Below, in pieces: positions 53,366-61,957 of a stretch of 64,000 nt of DNA. Source of the stretch: Bacteroidales bacterium (lineage in GTDB: Bacteria > Bacteroidota > Bacteroidia > Bacteroidales > UBA932); the NCBI GenBank assembly GCA_028686425.1, contig JAQUBZ010000009.1, positions 1 through 64,000 on the forward strand, given 5' to 3'. The notes under the pieces were generated by a model, which was not told the origin of the DNA, did not search any database, and saw only the letters and a list, made by a program, of their open reading frames with translations. A program made the translations under genes and the position numbers. How positions within the stretch are numbered: the stretch's first letter is position 1; each line of letters opens with the position of its first letter.

Positions 53366-53400
53366 AAGATGCTATCGGAATGATAACATCTTCTTTTTTT
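53366..53400. terminator. Bidirectional terminator between ettA and tRNA-Asp
   Basis: AAGATGCTATC (53366-53376) pairs with GATAACATCTT (53382-53392) with one mismatch; T tract right, A tract left. Confidence 0.78.
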
Positions 53401-53402
53401 GG

Positions 53403-53477
53403 CGGTGCGGACGAGACTCGAACTCGCGACCCCGTGCGTGACAGGCACGTATTCTAACCAGGCTGAACTACCGCACC
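53403..53477 (-). tRNA. tRNA-Asp (anticodon GTC)
   Basis: 75-nt cloverleaf on the minus strand: acceptor GGTGCGG / CCGCACC, anticodon stem CGTGC/GCACG with loop CTGTCAC (GTC), T arm GCGAG TTCGAGT CTCGT, discriminator G, no encoded CCA. Confidence 0.95.
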
Positions 53478-53520
53478 AATTATCTTAAGTTTCTAAAGAA
53501 CTCGTTCCCTTTTGGGACTG

Positions 53521-53551
53521 CAAATATAGAGAGTTTTTTTGATAGTGCAAA
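53521..53551 (-). promoter_or_regulatory. Promoter of tRNA-Asp
   Basis: Minus strand TTTG (53548-53551), exactly 19 nt, TATATTTG (53521-53528): the best consensus match in the window. Leader about 38 nt. Confidence 0.8.
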
Positions 53552-53566
53552 AAATAATTAATCTTT

Positions 53567-54103
53567 TTATTTATTTTTAAAATAGCTGAAATGAACATTC
53601 CCATATTTCTTCTCTTTTACAAAATAAGTATGGTCGGTAAATGAATATGTTGAGGGATGCTCAAGAATCAAATAGCCTTCCTTTTTAACTAATTGTTTGG
53701 CAAAAATCTTATCCGGAATGGTACCGAGGCCATCTATTCCGTATGGAGGATCGGCAAAAATCATATCAAATTGTCGGGTACATATCTCAATGAAATCAAA
53801 GACATTATGATGTACCACTTGCAGAGTCTTAAGTCCTAATGCTGCTGCCGTCTTCTTGATAAATGCAAAATTTGCAGGATTCATCTCTACTGCAATAATA
53901 TCTTCGCAACCGCGCGATGCAAATTCGTATGAAATACTCCCCGTCCCTGCAAATAAATCAAGAACGGATATTTGCGAGAAATCAACCTCATTTGCAAGGG
54001 TATTGAATAATCCCTCTTTTGCAAAATCGGTGGTAGGTCTTGCCTTATAATTGATTGGAGGGGTGATATTCTTTCCCCGAAGTAAGCCGCCTATTATGCG
54101 CAT
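53567..54103 (-). CDS. rsmD: 16S rRNA (guanine966-N2)-methyltransferase
   Basis: SAM-dependent methyltransferase (178 residues) modifying G966 of 16S rRNA. Seen: MRIIGGLLRGKNI, ARPTTDFAKEGLFN, the SAM motif VLDLFAGTGSISYEFASRG and the catalytic FADPPYG. Overlaps the preceding DUF3822 gene by 10 nt; this pairing is usual in Bacteroidetes. Confidence 0.93.
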   Translation of the reverse strand: MRIIGGLLRGKNITPPINYKARPTTDFAKEGLFNTLANEVDFSQISVLDLFAGTGSISYEFASRGCEDIIAVEMNPANFAFIKKTAAALGLKTLQVVHHNVFDFIEICTRQFDMIFADPPYGIDGLGTIPDKIFAKQLVKKEGYLILEHPSTYSFTDHTYFVKEKKYGNVHFSYFKNK

Positions 54104-54558
54104 AATACTTTTACTCCCTGAAAATATCCCGATAAATCATCTTCAATTCCTTCCGGGGCCTCACCGTAAAGGTGGATAATGGTCAATTCGGGATTAATCT
54201 GAAACTCCCGCATGGTCGCAAATATGAAGTATGCCGATGTTACATTGTCTTTTGAAGGGAATGAATTGCATAAGAGAAGTTTGTTCCCTGCAGCAATCAC
54301 AATATGAACATAATCCCTGTCGATGGAAACAACCACTTTATTATACTCGGTTACCTGTGCCGATGATTTGAGAATATCGGCTACTATCGGAGCCTGATCT
54401 GTGGGAGACGACACACCATAAACAAGAACTGCCTCGTATTCGGGCAGTTCTATGAATTTGGCCATGTCGGTTTCGTCAAGCTGTACCGAGTCCGACAATA
54501 ACTTGTATGAATCCTCTCTGTTAAAGAAAGGCATCGGTACAAGAGTATATTTTAACAC
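54094..54558 (-). CDS. DUF3822-family protein, N-terminally short form
   Basis: 154 residues resembling the C-terminal part of DUF3822 proteins found beside rsmD in Bacteroidetes. Its opening KYTLVPMPFFNREDSYKLL corresponds to a point about 90 residues into the longer members, and it ends with the usual LLLCNSFPSKDNVTSAYFIFATMREF... segment. So an N-terminal half is missing or highly shortened; no remnant is seen upstream because the next gene fills that space. Function unknown. Overlaps its neighbours by 1 and 10 nt. Confidence 0.7.
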   Translation of the reverse strand: MLKYTLVPMPFFNREDSYKLLSDSVQLDETDMAKFIELPEYEAVLVYGVSSPTDQAPIVADILKSSAQVTEYNKVVVSIDRDYVHIVIAAGNKLLLCNSFPSKDNVTSAYFIFATMREFQINPELTIIHLYGEAPEGIEDDLSGYFQGVKVLCA

Positions 54559-55166
54559 TATTCCCAGTTACCTGCGTTGTTATTAGGACTTGTTATGCTA
54601 CCGACCAACATTCCCGGATAACGATCCGTATCTTTTCTTTCTGCATTAAGGTTGACGATAAGCTGATGGTCCAAACCTTTTAAAAGGGAGTTGTAAGGCA
54701 TGCCTGCTTCAAACAGTGGGACATTTACACCCGATACCATTTTAGAAACCTCTTTAATAATGATAGGATCTCCACCTGAGAAAGGAATTGTTCTCAAAGA
54801 GTCAATAACAAAATTGGTTCTTGAAGCCAATATTGTGTCTTTTACGGGGATTTCGACTTTTTCACGTTTGACAAGCTTTCTTGCAACAGCAACCGAGTCG
54901 TCCAAAGAACCGATTTGTTTGACGATGGTGATTGTTCCATTGTTGTAGAAATCAATCAGAGAGTCAATGGAAGGAGCATATTTGGCATGTACCGATTTGT
55001 AAGCCACTTGAAGAGTACGGATGTCTATAAGTCTCTCTTTAGCTACTTTTTCTCTTGCCTCTCTTTCTTTCTTAAATTTAACAGGTTGGTTGATACTTGA
55101 ATAAATTGCCCATCCCAAAAGAATGATGATGATTGGAAGGATTACGATAGTTAGTACTTTTTTCAT
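54558..55166 (-). CDS. Single-helix anchored envelope protein, unrecognised
   Basis: 202 residues: one N-terminal helix (about 4-22), a charged coil (KFKKEREAREKVAKERLID), then a globular part with SIDSLIDFYNNGTITIVKQIGSLDDSV. No catalytic motif. Probably projects into the periplasm. First gene of the unit with DUF3822 and rsmD (1-nt overlap). A minus-strand promoter TTG (55233-55235), 20 nt, TAACTTTG (55205-55212) lies upstream. Confidence 0.75.
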   Translation of the reverse strand: MKKVLTIVILPIIIILLGWAIYSSINQPVKFKKEREAREKVAKERLIDIRTLQVAYKSVHAKYAPSIDSLIDFYNNGTITIVKQIGSLDDSVAVARKLVKREKVEIPVKDTILASRTNFVIDSLRTIPFSGGDPIIIKEVSKMVSGVNVPLFEAGMPYNSLLKGLDHQLIVNLNAERKDTDRYPGMLVGSITSPNNNAGNWE

Positions 55167-55204
55167 ATTATTAATAGTTATAATTTCTTACTTCAAAAGA
55201 CCTA

Positions 55205-55235
55205 CAAAGTTAAAATAATTATTTAGTCCTTGCAA
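55205..55235 (-). promoter_or_regulatory. Promoter of the rsmD operon
   Basis: Minus strand TTG (55233-55235), 20-nt spacer, TAACTTTG (55205-55212). Its -33 region overlaps that of the divergent DHH gene. Confidence 0.6.
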
Positions 55236-55243
55236 TATATTTT

Positions 55244-55251
55244 TAAATTTG
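55244..55251 (+). promoter_or_regulatory. -7 box of the DHH phosphoesterase gene
   Basis: TAAATTTG ends 1 nt before ATG 55253. As at 24190, the first ATG would be at or before the transcription start, so GTG 55274 may be the true start. Confidence 0.5.
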
Positions 55252-55252
55252 C

Positions 55253-56311
55253 ATGATTAAAAATTTATTATCCGTGAAAATTCAGATCAATACCGCTTAT
55301 CTTGAAGAGATTATAAGCAACTGTAAAAATGGATTGATTGTCAGCCATTTTAATCCCGATGGGGACGCTGTGGGCTCAATTGTGGCATTTTATTACTATT
55401 TGAAAGGCAGAGATATTGATGCCAAACTCGTTTTGCCGAGCGGTTATCCCGATTTTCTGTCATTTCTGGATCCGAAAGAGGAAAAAATAAAAATTTCATT
55501 TTTTCAAAAAAAAGAAGTTCTTTCATTGATAAAGAGCGCCGATACCATATTCTGCCTTGATTTTAATAAATTGAGCAGAACTGAAGATTTGGAAGAAGAA
55601 ATCCGAAACAGTACCGCAGTCAAGGTATTGATAGATCACCATCCGGTCCCTGAAGTCGAACCTTTTAGCATGGTCATTTCAAGGACAGATGTCTCTTCTG
55701 CTTCCGAATTGCTTTTTTGGACATTGATGAGTATGCCCGATATAGCCGGCAATATCAACAATATTTCTATTGAATGCGCTCAAGCCCTGTATGTAGGAAT
55801 GATGACAGATACCAACAATTTTTCCAATTCGGTATTTCCTTCAACTTTTGAAATGGCTTCGGAGCTTATAGGGAGGGGGGTGGACAAAAATCAGTTGCAG
55901 GAATATGTGTTCAACAGCTATTCTTACAGCAGGATGAAACTTATGGGGCATATTCTGAAAGATAACATGTATGTGCTTGAAAATCAAAAAGCTGCCTATA
56001 TAATATTGAGAGACAGGGACAAAAAAGAGTATAACTTCAGTCCGGGCGATACTGAAGGGTTTGTCAATCTTCCCCTATCAATAAAAGGTATAATGGTTTC
56101 TGCCCTGTTTACCGAAAATATCAATGAAGAAACATCGTTCATAAGGGTCTCTCTGAGGTCGAAAGGGGATTGGAATGTCAATCTTTTTGCCAACGGATAT
56201 TTTAATGGCGGCGGACATACTAATGCTTCAGGAGGCCGTCTGTACGATATTTCAATTGAAAAGGTCCCTGAATATTTTGAAAAAGCGATAAAAGAATATT
56301 TGAAAAAATAA
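55253..56311 (+). CDS. DHH-family phosphoesterase (NrnA-like)
   Basis: 352-residue DHH/DHHA1 enzyme, likely a bifunctional nanoRNase and pAp phosphatase. Motif I is SHFNPDGDAVGS, motif III VLIDHHPVPE, a further metal site is MMTDTNNFSNS and the DHHA1 part ends YFNGGGHTNASGG. It clears short RNA fragments and pAp. The ATG at 55253 is 1 nt after a -7 box; GTG 55274 (protein starting MKIQINTAYL, 345 residues) may be used instead. Confidence 0.87.
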   Translation: MIKNLLSVKIQINTAYLEEIISNCKNGLIVSHFNPDGDAVGSIVAFYYYLKGRDIDAKLVLPSGYPDFLSFLDPKEEKIKISFFQKKEVLSLIKSADTIFCLDFNKLSRTEDLEEEIRNSTAVKVLIDHHPVPEVEPFSMVISRTDVSSASELLFWTLMSMPDIAGNINNISIECAQALYVGMMTDTNNFSNSVFPSTFEMASELIGRGVDKNQLQEYVFNSYSYSRMKLMGHILKDNMYVLENQKAAYIILRDRDKKEYNFSPGDTEGFVNLPLSIKGIMVSALFTENINEETSFIRVSLRSKGDWNVNLFANGYFNGGGHTNASGGRLYDISIEKVPEYFEKAIKEYLKK

Positions 56312-56330
56312 AAAGGCACATCTTTTGTAT

Positions 56331-56338
56331 TATCTTTG
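56331..56338 (+). promoter_or_regulatory. -7 box of the first FKBP gene, near-leaderless
   Basis: TATCTTTG ends 4 nt before ATG 56343, so the message should start at or within a few bases of the start codon. The same TATCTTTGCCGA is found before the MATE gene at 49601. Confidence 0.55.
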
Positions 56339-56342
56339 CCGA

Positions 56343-56828
56343 ATGTTTAAACAACCGAGATACATATTCATATTATTAGTGCTTGTGCTTGTTGTCACCT
56401 CTTGCGAGAGCGATAAGGAGTTGACTTTGGTCAATCAGGAAGAATCAATCGACAGTTACATATCGAAGAGTCTCATGCAATATGAGGTTGTGCGCAGCAA
56501 CGGATCCAACAGGGTGATAATTGTGCCGGGAGAGGATGCTTACACTGTTGCCAAAGGGGATTCCATCAAGATGTATTATGAGGGATTTGTATTTAACGGA
56601 GGTCCGGCCACACAGTTTGTATCTGACAGTATTGTGGTTGCCGTGGGCAAAGGGGATCTTATTAAAGGTCTCGATGACGGATTGACGGGGGCAAAGAGGG
56701 GAGAGGAGTCATATATAATATTTTCAGCCAGATACGGCTTTTATGATGAAGAGGTGGGAATTGTTCCGGCAATGTCTCCTTTGATGTATCATACACTGAT
56801 TGTCGATGTTAAAAAGAATAATAAATAG
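56343..56828 (+). CDS. FKBP-type peptidyl-prolyl isomerase lipoprotein
   Basis: 161-residue lipoprotein (Cys21, VVTSCESD) with one FKBP domain: GDSIKMYYEGFVFNGG, GKGDLIKGLDDGLTGAKRGEES, IIFSARYGFYD and PLMYHTLIVDV. Presumably assists folding of envelope proteins. First of two adjacent FKBP lipoproteins. Confidence 0.87.
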   Translation: MFKQPRYIFILLVLVLVVTSCESDKELTLVNQEESIDSYISKSLMQYEVVRSNGSNRVIIVPGEDAYTVAKGDSIKMYYEGFVFNGGPATQFVSDSIVVAVGKGDLIKGLDDGLTGAKRGEESYIIFSARYGFYDEEVGIVPAMSPLMYHTLIVDVKKNNK

Positions 56829-56842
56829 TTCTATTCCAAATT

Positions 56843-57838
56843 ATGAGTAAAAATTTGTTAAAAGCAGTTGCGTTAATCTTCATTTCAGCCGTTGCGGCTT
56901 CATGCGCCAAAGATGTGAGTGAAAGCTCGGAAACCATCCAGAATAGGATTCTTGAATCTTGGATTAGTGTCAATTATGGAGGAACAGCCACTAAAACTGC
57001 ATCAGGAGCATATATTATAAGTTCTGAAATGGGGACGGGAGCAAAGGTGGGAGACAGTTCGTATGTATATGTCAATTATTCCACAAAGCAACTGAATGGA
57101 GATTATGTTACAACCAATAGGCAATCCACAGCACAACAGCTCGGTACGTTTTCTTACTCTGCATATTATGGAAGCAATACATGGAGATTGGGGCAGGGAG
57201 CCATATATCCCGGTATTGAAGAGGTGCTGAAGGGGATGAAGCAAGGGGGGAAAGTTACCATAGTGCTTCCACCCTCTCTGACTGTAATCACAAATGCCCT
57301 CTACTCCAATTTTTCATCTTCCGGAGAGACTGAAAATATTATCTATGAGATAGAAGTTGTTGATGTTGTAGAGGATCAGTACGAGTACGAGAAGTCAGTT
57401 CTTGAAAAATACAGCGCAGATTATTTCAACGGAATGGATTCGATTGTCGAGGGATTTTATTTCAAGAAGAGCGTAGAGGTTGCAGCATCTGACACGATTG
57501 AAAATGAGGCAACTATCAAAATAAGATATATCGGACGTCTTTTGAATGGATTTGTATTTGATACGAATATTCAGGATACGGCCAAAAAATACCGTATATA
57601 TGATTCGTCAAACGATTATAAAGCGCTTGATGCCACATTTAATACAGATCTGGCTACATATATCGAGAATAACAGCGTTGTGACCGGTTTTGCCAAGGCT
57701 ATTGTCGGCATGAGATATGGTGAAAAGGCAACGGCATTCTTCTGGTCTCCAATGGGATATAAAGAAAGCGGAAAATCAGGGACAATTCCCGAATATTCTC
57801 CGCTTTGCTTTGAAGTCTATATAGAGCCTAAAAATTAG
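56843..57838 (+). CDS. Lipoprotein with two FKBP-like domains
   Basis: 331 residues, lipobox Cys21 (VAASCAKD). Domain 1 (about 70-175) has GDSSYVYVNYSTKQLNGDY and YPGIEEVLKGMKQGGKVTIVLPPSL; domain 2 (about 220-330) has NEATIKIRYIGRLLNGFVFDTN, GFAKAIVGMRYGEKATAFFWSPMGY and PLCFEVYIEPKN. Active-site aromatics are only partly kept, so it may be a chaperone more than an isomerase. 14 nt after the single-domain gene. Confidence 0.82.
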   Translation: MSKNLLKAVALIFISAVAASCAKDVSESSETIQNRILESWISVNYGGTATKTASGAYIISSEMGTGAKVGDSSYVYVNYSTKQLNGDYVTTNRQSTAQQLGTFSYSAYYGSNTWRLGQGAIYPGIEEVLKGMKQGGKVTIVLPPSLTVITNALYSNFSSSGETENIIYEIEVVDVVEDQYEYEKSVLEKYSADYFNGMDSIVEGFYFKKSVEVAASDTIENEATIKIRYIGRLLNGFVFDTNIQDTAKKYRIYDSSNDYKALDATFNTDLATYIENNSVVTGFAKAIVGMRYGEKATAFFWSPMGYKESGKSGTIPEYSPLCFEVYIEPKN

Positions 57839-57850
57839 CTCCCTTGTATT

Positions 57851-59155
57851 TTATCCTACAAAATGGAAGTGAGGTCCGAAGCGCTCGAAAGCTGCTCTGT
57901 CCAAGGCTTCTCTGTGGTCTGGATGAGCTACGCTGATCACAAGTCTGGCTCTTTCCTGAAGTGATTTGCCATACAGGTTGACAGCACCGTATTCTGTTAC
58001 AAACCAATGGATATGGTTACGTGTAGTCACTACACCGGCACCTTCCGTAAGGGTATTGGCAATCTTGCTGATGCCTTTGTTGGTTGTGGAAGGCATGGCG
58101 ATGATGGCTTTACCTCCTTCAGACAGCGAGGCGCCATAGATAAAGTCTATCTGTCCTCCTACTCCCGAATAAAATTTGGTGCCGAGCGAATCTGCGCAAA
58201 CCTGTCCCGTAATATCCACCTGCAATGCCGAGTTGATAGCGGTCACTTTTGGGTTTTGGGCAATTACATACGGATCATTGGTATATCCCACATCTTTCAT
58301 GCACACCATAGGGTTGTCGTCAATGAAATCGTAACACTCTTGCGAACCCATGAGAAATGTTGACACCATCTTGCCTTTATCTATTTTTTTAGCTGCACCG
58401 TTGATAACTCCGTTGTGAACCAGCGGGAGAACTCCGTCTGCAAACATTTCTGTATGGATGCCGAGATTCTTATGGTTTGAGAGCTGTGCCAAAACGGCAT
58501 TAGGAATGGCTCCGATACCCATTTGCAAAGTGGCTCCATCCTCTATAAGGTTGGCACAGTTGATGCCGATTGCTTTTTCTATTTCGGTAGGCTCTGCAAA
58601 ATGTGCCGGTTCGAGAGGCGTATCGTCTTCAACAAACAAATCAATCATGCTTACCGGAATAATGGCATCTCCCCATGAACGAGGTATATGCTTGTTGACA
58701 ACGGCAATAACTGTCTTTGCACATTCGATTGCAGCAAGAGATGCGTCAACAGATGTTCCAAGTGAAACAAATCCGTGCTTATCGACAGGGGAAACCTGTA
58801 TCATTGCAACATCGCATGGAAGATACCCGCTTCTGTATAGTTTTTGGGTTTCACTTAAAAAAATAGGAATATAATCGGCATATCCGGCCTGAACATTTTT
58901 ACGGACATTTCCTCCGACAAAGAATGCCTGATGGAAGAAAATGCCTTCATATTTGGCATCCGTATATGGAGCCGGACCTTCTGTATGGAGATGATGAATC
59001 TTGACATCTCTCAATTCTCCTGCATCTCCGCGACGGCATAATGCCTGAATAAGGACGGCAGGAGCACTTGCAACGCTGCTGAAATGAATGTGATCGCCTG
59101 ATTTGACAACCTTTACAGCTTCGTCTGCACTGATAAATTTAATATTTGACTGCAT
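57851..59155 (-). CDS. 4-hydroxybutyrate/acetate-type CoA-transferase
   Basis: Family I-like CoA-transferase of the acetyl-CoA hydrolase/4-hydroxybutyrate CoA-transferase group (434 residues). Seen: NLIEDGATLQMGIGAIPNAVL, the catalytic Glu in LGIHTEMFADGVLPL, GVGGQIDFIYGASLSEGGKAIIAMPST and VVTTRNHIHWFVTEYGAVNL. It swaps CoA between acetate and butyrate, 4-hydroxybutyrate or succinate, complementing the ptb-buk route 10 kb away. ATG 59155 is supported by a -7 box at 59191-59198. Confidence 0.9.
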   Translation of the reverse strand: MQSNIKFISADEAVKVVKSGDHIHFSSVASAPAVLIQALCRRGDAGELRDVKIHHLHTEGPAPYTDAKYEGIFFHQAFFVGGNVRKNVQAGYADYIPIFLSETQKLYRSGYLPCDVAMIQVSPVDKHGFVSLGTSVDASLAAIECAKTVIAVVNKHIPRSWGDAIIPVSMIDLFVEDDTPLEPAHFAEPTEIEKAIGINCANLIEDGATLQMGIGAIPNAVLAQLSNHKNLGIHTEMFADGVLPLVHNGVINGAAKKIDKGKMVSTFLMGSQECYDFIDDNPMVCMKDVGYTNDPYVIAQNPKVTAINSALQVDITGQVCADSLGTKFYSGVGGQIDFIYGASLSEGGKAIIAMPSTTNKGISKIANTLTEGAGVVTTRNHIHWFVTEYGAVNLYGKSLQERARLVISVAHPDHREALDRAAFERFGPHFHFVG

Positions 59156-59165
59156 TATATATAGA

Positions 59166-59179
59166 GTTATTATAATAAC
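59166..59179. promoter_or_regulatory. 14-bp perfect palindrome downstream of the CoA-transferase promoter
   Basis: GTTATTATAATAAC reads the same on both strands and lies between the predicted start of transcription (about 59186) and the ATG of the CoA-transferase gene. A repressor half-site pair at +7 to +20 is possible; A/T palindromes can also arise by chance. Confidence 0.35.
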
Positions 59180-59190
59180 ATTCGGGGCTG

Positions 59191-59222
59191 CAAATGTATT
59201 GAATTCTATCCGATTTGTGAAA
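59191..59222 (-). promoter_or_regulatory. Promoter of the CoA-transferase gene
   Basis: Minus strand TTTC (59219-59222, one mismatch), 20-nt spacer, TACATTTG (59191-59198). Confidence 0.55.
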
Positions 59223-59232
59223 TGTTTTTGGT

Positions 59233-59240
59233 ACATTTGC
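59233..59240 (+). promoter_or_regulatory. -7 box of the mazG gene
   Basis: TACATTTG, 23 nt before ATG 59264. TTTG at 59214-59217 has only a 15-nt spacer, so the -33 element is doubtful. Confidence 0.45.
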
Positions 59241-59263
59241 GACTTCTTAAGATATAATTGAAA

Positions 59264-60064
59264 ATGAACAGAGATAAAGAACTTCAGGCTTTTGAACGTC
59301 TGCTTGATATTATGGATGAACTTCGGGTAAAATGTCCGTGGGACAGGGAACAGACAACCGAATCTTTAAGACCGATGACCATAGAGGAAACCTACGAATT
59401 GAGCGATGCCATTTTGGCTAAAGATACCAAAAACATATCCAAAGAGTTGGGTGACATATTGCTGCATATAGTATTTTATGCCAAAATAGGGAAGGAAGAG
59501 GGTAATTTTGATATAACCGATGTAATCAATCTTCTCTGTGAAAAATTAATATACAGGCATCCTCACGTATTTTCAGCCACAAAAGTATCTGATGCTGCAG
59601 AAGTGGTTCAAAATTGGGAGTCTCTCAAAAGAAAGGAGAAGGATGGCAACAAGACAGTCCTCTCCGGGGTGCCGAGTACCCTTCCTCCGCTTTTGAAGGC
59701 GTATAGGATGCAGGACAAGGCGAGAGCGGTCGGATTTGATTGGGAAGAAAAGGGCCAGGTGTGGGATAAGGTGTCTGAAGAGCTGGGCGAATTTCAGGAT
59801 GAGCTTGTCAAAATGGATCTCTCGGACAAGGAGTCTGTTGACAGGGCTCAGGGAGAACTCGGAGATCTTCTTTTTGCAATAGTCAATGCTTCAAGACTTT
59901 ATGATCTGAATCCAGATACGGCTCTTGAAACCACGTGCATCAAATTCAAAAATAGATTTACATATCTTGAATTGAAAGCTAAAGAAAAGGGGAGAGATAT
60001 GAAGCAGATGACCCTCGCCGAGATGGATGAAATATGGGACGAAGCCAAATCAAAAGGGTTATAA
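59264..60064 (+). CDS. mazG: Nucleoside triphosphate pyrophosphohydrolase
   Basis: House-cleaning NTP pyrophosphatase (266 residues) with two MazG domains. Domain 1: KCPWDREQTTESLRPMTIEETYEL and ELGDILLHIVFYA; domain 2: VWDKVSEELGEFQDEL and GELGDLLFAIVNASRL, holding the metal-binding EExxE/ExxD patterns. ATG 59264 is preferred to TTG 59258. Its stop is 1 nt before the next gene. Confidence 0.93.
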   Translation: MNRDKELQAFERLLDIMDELRVKCPWDREQTTESLRPMTIEETYELSDAILAKDTKNISKELGDILLHIVFYAKIGKEEGNFDITDVINLLCEKLIYRHPHVFSATKVSDAAEVVQNWESLKRKEKDGNKTVLSGVPSTLPPLLKAYRMQDKARAVGFDWEEKGQVWDKVSEELGEFQDELVKMDLSDKESVDRAQGELGDLLFAIVNASRLYDLNPDTALETTCIKFKNRFTYLELKAKEKGRDMKQMTLAEMDEIWDEAKSKGL

Positions 60065-60065
60065 A

Positions 60066-60800
60066 ATGACATCGGAAGATATTTCAAATTGGAAGGAACG
60101 TACACTGCTGATGCTTGGAGAGGAACGTTTGCATCTGCTTGAAAATTCAACTGTTGCGGTCATCGGATTGGGAGGAGTAGGAGCATACGCAGCAGAAATG
60201 GTAGTTCGCGCAGGTGTAGGCAGCATTATAATTCTCGATTCGGATCTCGTCACTATGTCAAATAAGAACAGACAGTTGCTCGCTCTAAATTCAAATATCG
60301 GAAAGAAAAAAACTGATGTGATGGAGGCGAGGCTCAGAGATATAAATCCCGATTTGAATATTGTGTCGATAACGGAATATCTGACAGAAGAGAACATTTC
60401 TGATGCACTTGGTGTCTATAAGATTGATTATCTGATAGATGCGATTGATACACTTTCGCCTAAAATAGCGCTTATATGTTATTGTGTCGATTTGGGAATA
60501 CCGCATGTATCTTCAATGGGGGCAGGAGCCAAGTTGGATGCCACCAAAATACGATTGACGGACATATCTAAATCTTTTAACTGTCCGCTTGCTTTTATTT
60601 TGAGAAAAAAACTTCGCAAAAAAGGGATAAGCAAAGGTTTTAAGGTTGTATTTTCGGAGGAATTGCCTGACAGAGAGACTATTATACCGGTAGAAGAACA
60701 AAATAAAAAGTCGCAGGTAGGGACAATTTCGTATCTTCCTGCAGTATTCGGTTGCATTTGTGCTCAATCGGCTATTGACTTTTTAATTGGAAATGATTAA
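60066..60800 (+). CDS. tcdA: tRNA threonylcarbamoyladenosine dehydratase (TcdA), ThiF/E1-like
   Basis: E1-like ATP-dependent enzyme (244 residues) that cyclises t6A to ct6A in ANN-decoding tRNAs. Nucleotide loop VAVIGLGGVGAYAAE (31-45), SDLVTMSNKNRQ, IDAIDTLSPKIALI, and GTISYLPAVFGCICAQ near the end are typical of TcdA/YgdL. ATG 60066 directly follows mazG; the longer frame at 60027 overlaps it and is not needed. Confidence 0.9.
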   Translation: MTSEDISNWKERTLLMLGEERLHLLENSTVAVIGLGGVGAYAAEMVVRAGVGSIIILDSDLVTMSNKNRQLLALNSNIGKKKTDVMEARLRDINPDLNIVSITEYLTEENISDALGVYKIDYLIDAIDTLSPKIALICYCVDLGIPHVSSMGAGAKLDATKIRLTDISKSFNCPLAFILRKKLRKKGISKGFKVVFSEELPDRETIIPVEEQNKKSQVGTISYLPAVFGCICAQSAIDFLIGND

Positions 60801-60805
60801 ATTTG
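60798..60805 (+). promoter_or_regulatory. -7 box of the second GNAT gene
   Basis: TAAATTTG overlapping the tcdA stop codon, 20 nt before ATG 60825. No clear -33. Confidence 0.4.
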
Positions 60806-60824
60806 TAGGTCCAATACTTTGATT

Positions 60825-61943
60825 ATGACATACACAATAAGAGAGGTCCATACCAAATCGGAATTCAGGCAGTTTTATCAATTTCAGAACAAATTGTATA
60901 AACACTGCAAAGTGTATGTTCCCACACTCGATTTCGATCAGAAAAAGACATTCTCGAAGAGTCCTGCACTTGAATACTGCAGGCAGAAATTGCTTCTTGC
61001 ATACGATGGTAAAAGGGTGGTGGGGCGTGTATGCGCAATAATCAATCCCCGCTACAACGAATTGTATCATACAAAGCGCATGAGATTCGGATGGATTGAC
61101 TTTGAAAATGATATAGAGATTGCCAAACTATTGCTTGATGCCGCTCAACAGTGGGGTAAATCTGAGGGAATGGAGGAAATCCACGGTCCTCTCGGATACA
61201 ACACCATGTACAAACAGGGTATGGTGGTCGAAGGATTTGACAGCGTACCTCCGGTCAACTGCCTCTACAATTTCTCTTATTATCCCGAATTTATGGAGCA
61301 ACTCGGCTTTGAAAAGGAATGTGATTGGATTCAGTATAAGCTCAACGCTACACAGGGGGCTCCAGACAAATTGAAGAGAATGAGCAAATTGCTGCTTGAG
61401 CGATATAATCTCAAAATTGTTGATGTCAAAGAGTTGAAGAAATGCCGGGATCTGATACACGATTTTTTCTATAATTTCAATAGAAGTTTTATGTCTGTAC
61501 ATAATTTCATACCTTTGACGGAACATGAGATAGAGGAAGAGGGCAAAATGTATATTTCGCAGTTGCGTTCGGAATTGACCTGCTTTGTAATGGATGATAG
61601 CGACAAAATAGCTTCATTCGGTATATGCATACCAAACATGTCTCCTGCCTTGCAGAAAGCAGGGGGCAGATTGTTCCCTTTCGGATGGTATCATTTGATC
61701 AGAGGGCGTTCGCATTACAATAGTATCGACCTGATGATGGTAGGTTCCGATCCGGCATGGAACAACAAAGGGCTTTCGGCAATATTTCACACGCAGCTTG
61801 CACATAATTTTGCCGAGAGAGGCATAGAATACGCTATTACCAATCCTCAGATAGAGACCAATTCGGCCGTAAAGGTCTGGGACAGCTATCCGGACAGAGA
61901 GGATTACATTAGAAGAAGATGTTATATTAAACCTATAAAATAA
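60825..61943 (+). CDS. GNAT-fold acyltransferase-like protein, copy 2
   Basis: 372 residues from ATG 60825, same layout as the protein at 36202-37326: FQNKLYKHCKVYVPTL, AYDGKRVVGRVCAIINPRYN, RFGWIDFENDIE, EIHGPLGYNTMYKQGMVVEGFDSVP, QLGFEKECDWIQYKL, GGRLFPFGWYHLIRG and WNNKGLSAIFHTQLAHNFAERGIEYAITNPQIE. The two have diverged widely, which suggests different acyl acceptors or an old duplication. No lipid gene adjoins this copy. Confidence 0.75.
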   Translation: MTYTIREVHTKSEFRQFYQFQNKLYKHCKVYVPTLDFDQKKTFSKSPALEYCRQKLLLAYDGKRVVGRVCAIINPRYNELYHTKRMRFGWIDFENDIEIAKLLLDAAQQWGKSEGMEEIHGPLGYNTMYKQGMVVEGFDSVPPVNCLYNFSYYPEFMEQLGFEKECDWIQYKLNATQGAPDKLKRMSKLLLERYNLKIVDVKELKKCRDLIHDFFYNFNRSFMSVHNFIPLTEHEIEEEGKMYISQLRSELTCFVMDDSDKIASFGICIPNMSPALQKAGGRLFPFGWYHLIRGRSHYNSIDLMMVGSDPAWNNKGLSAIFHTQLAHNFAERGIEYAITNPQIETNSAVKVWDSYPDREDYIRRRCYIKPIK

Positions 61944-61957
61944 TAAAATAAACAATT

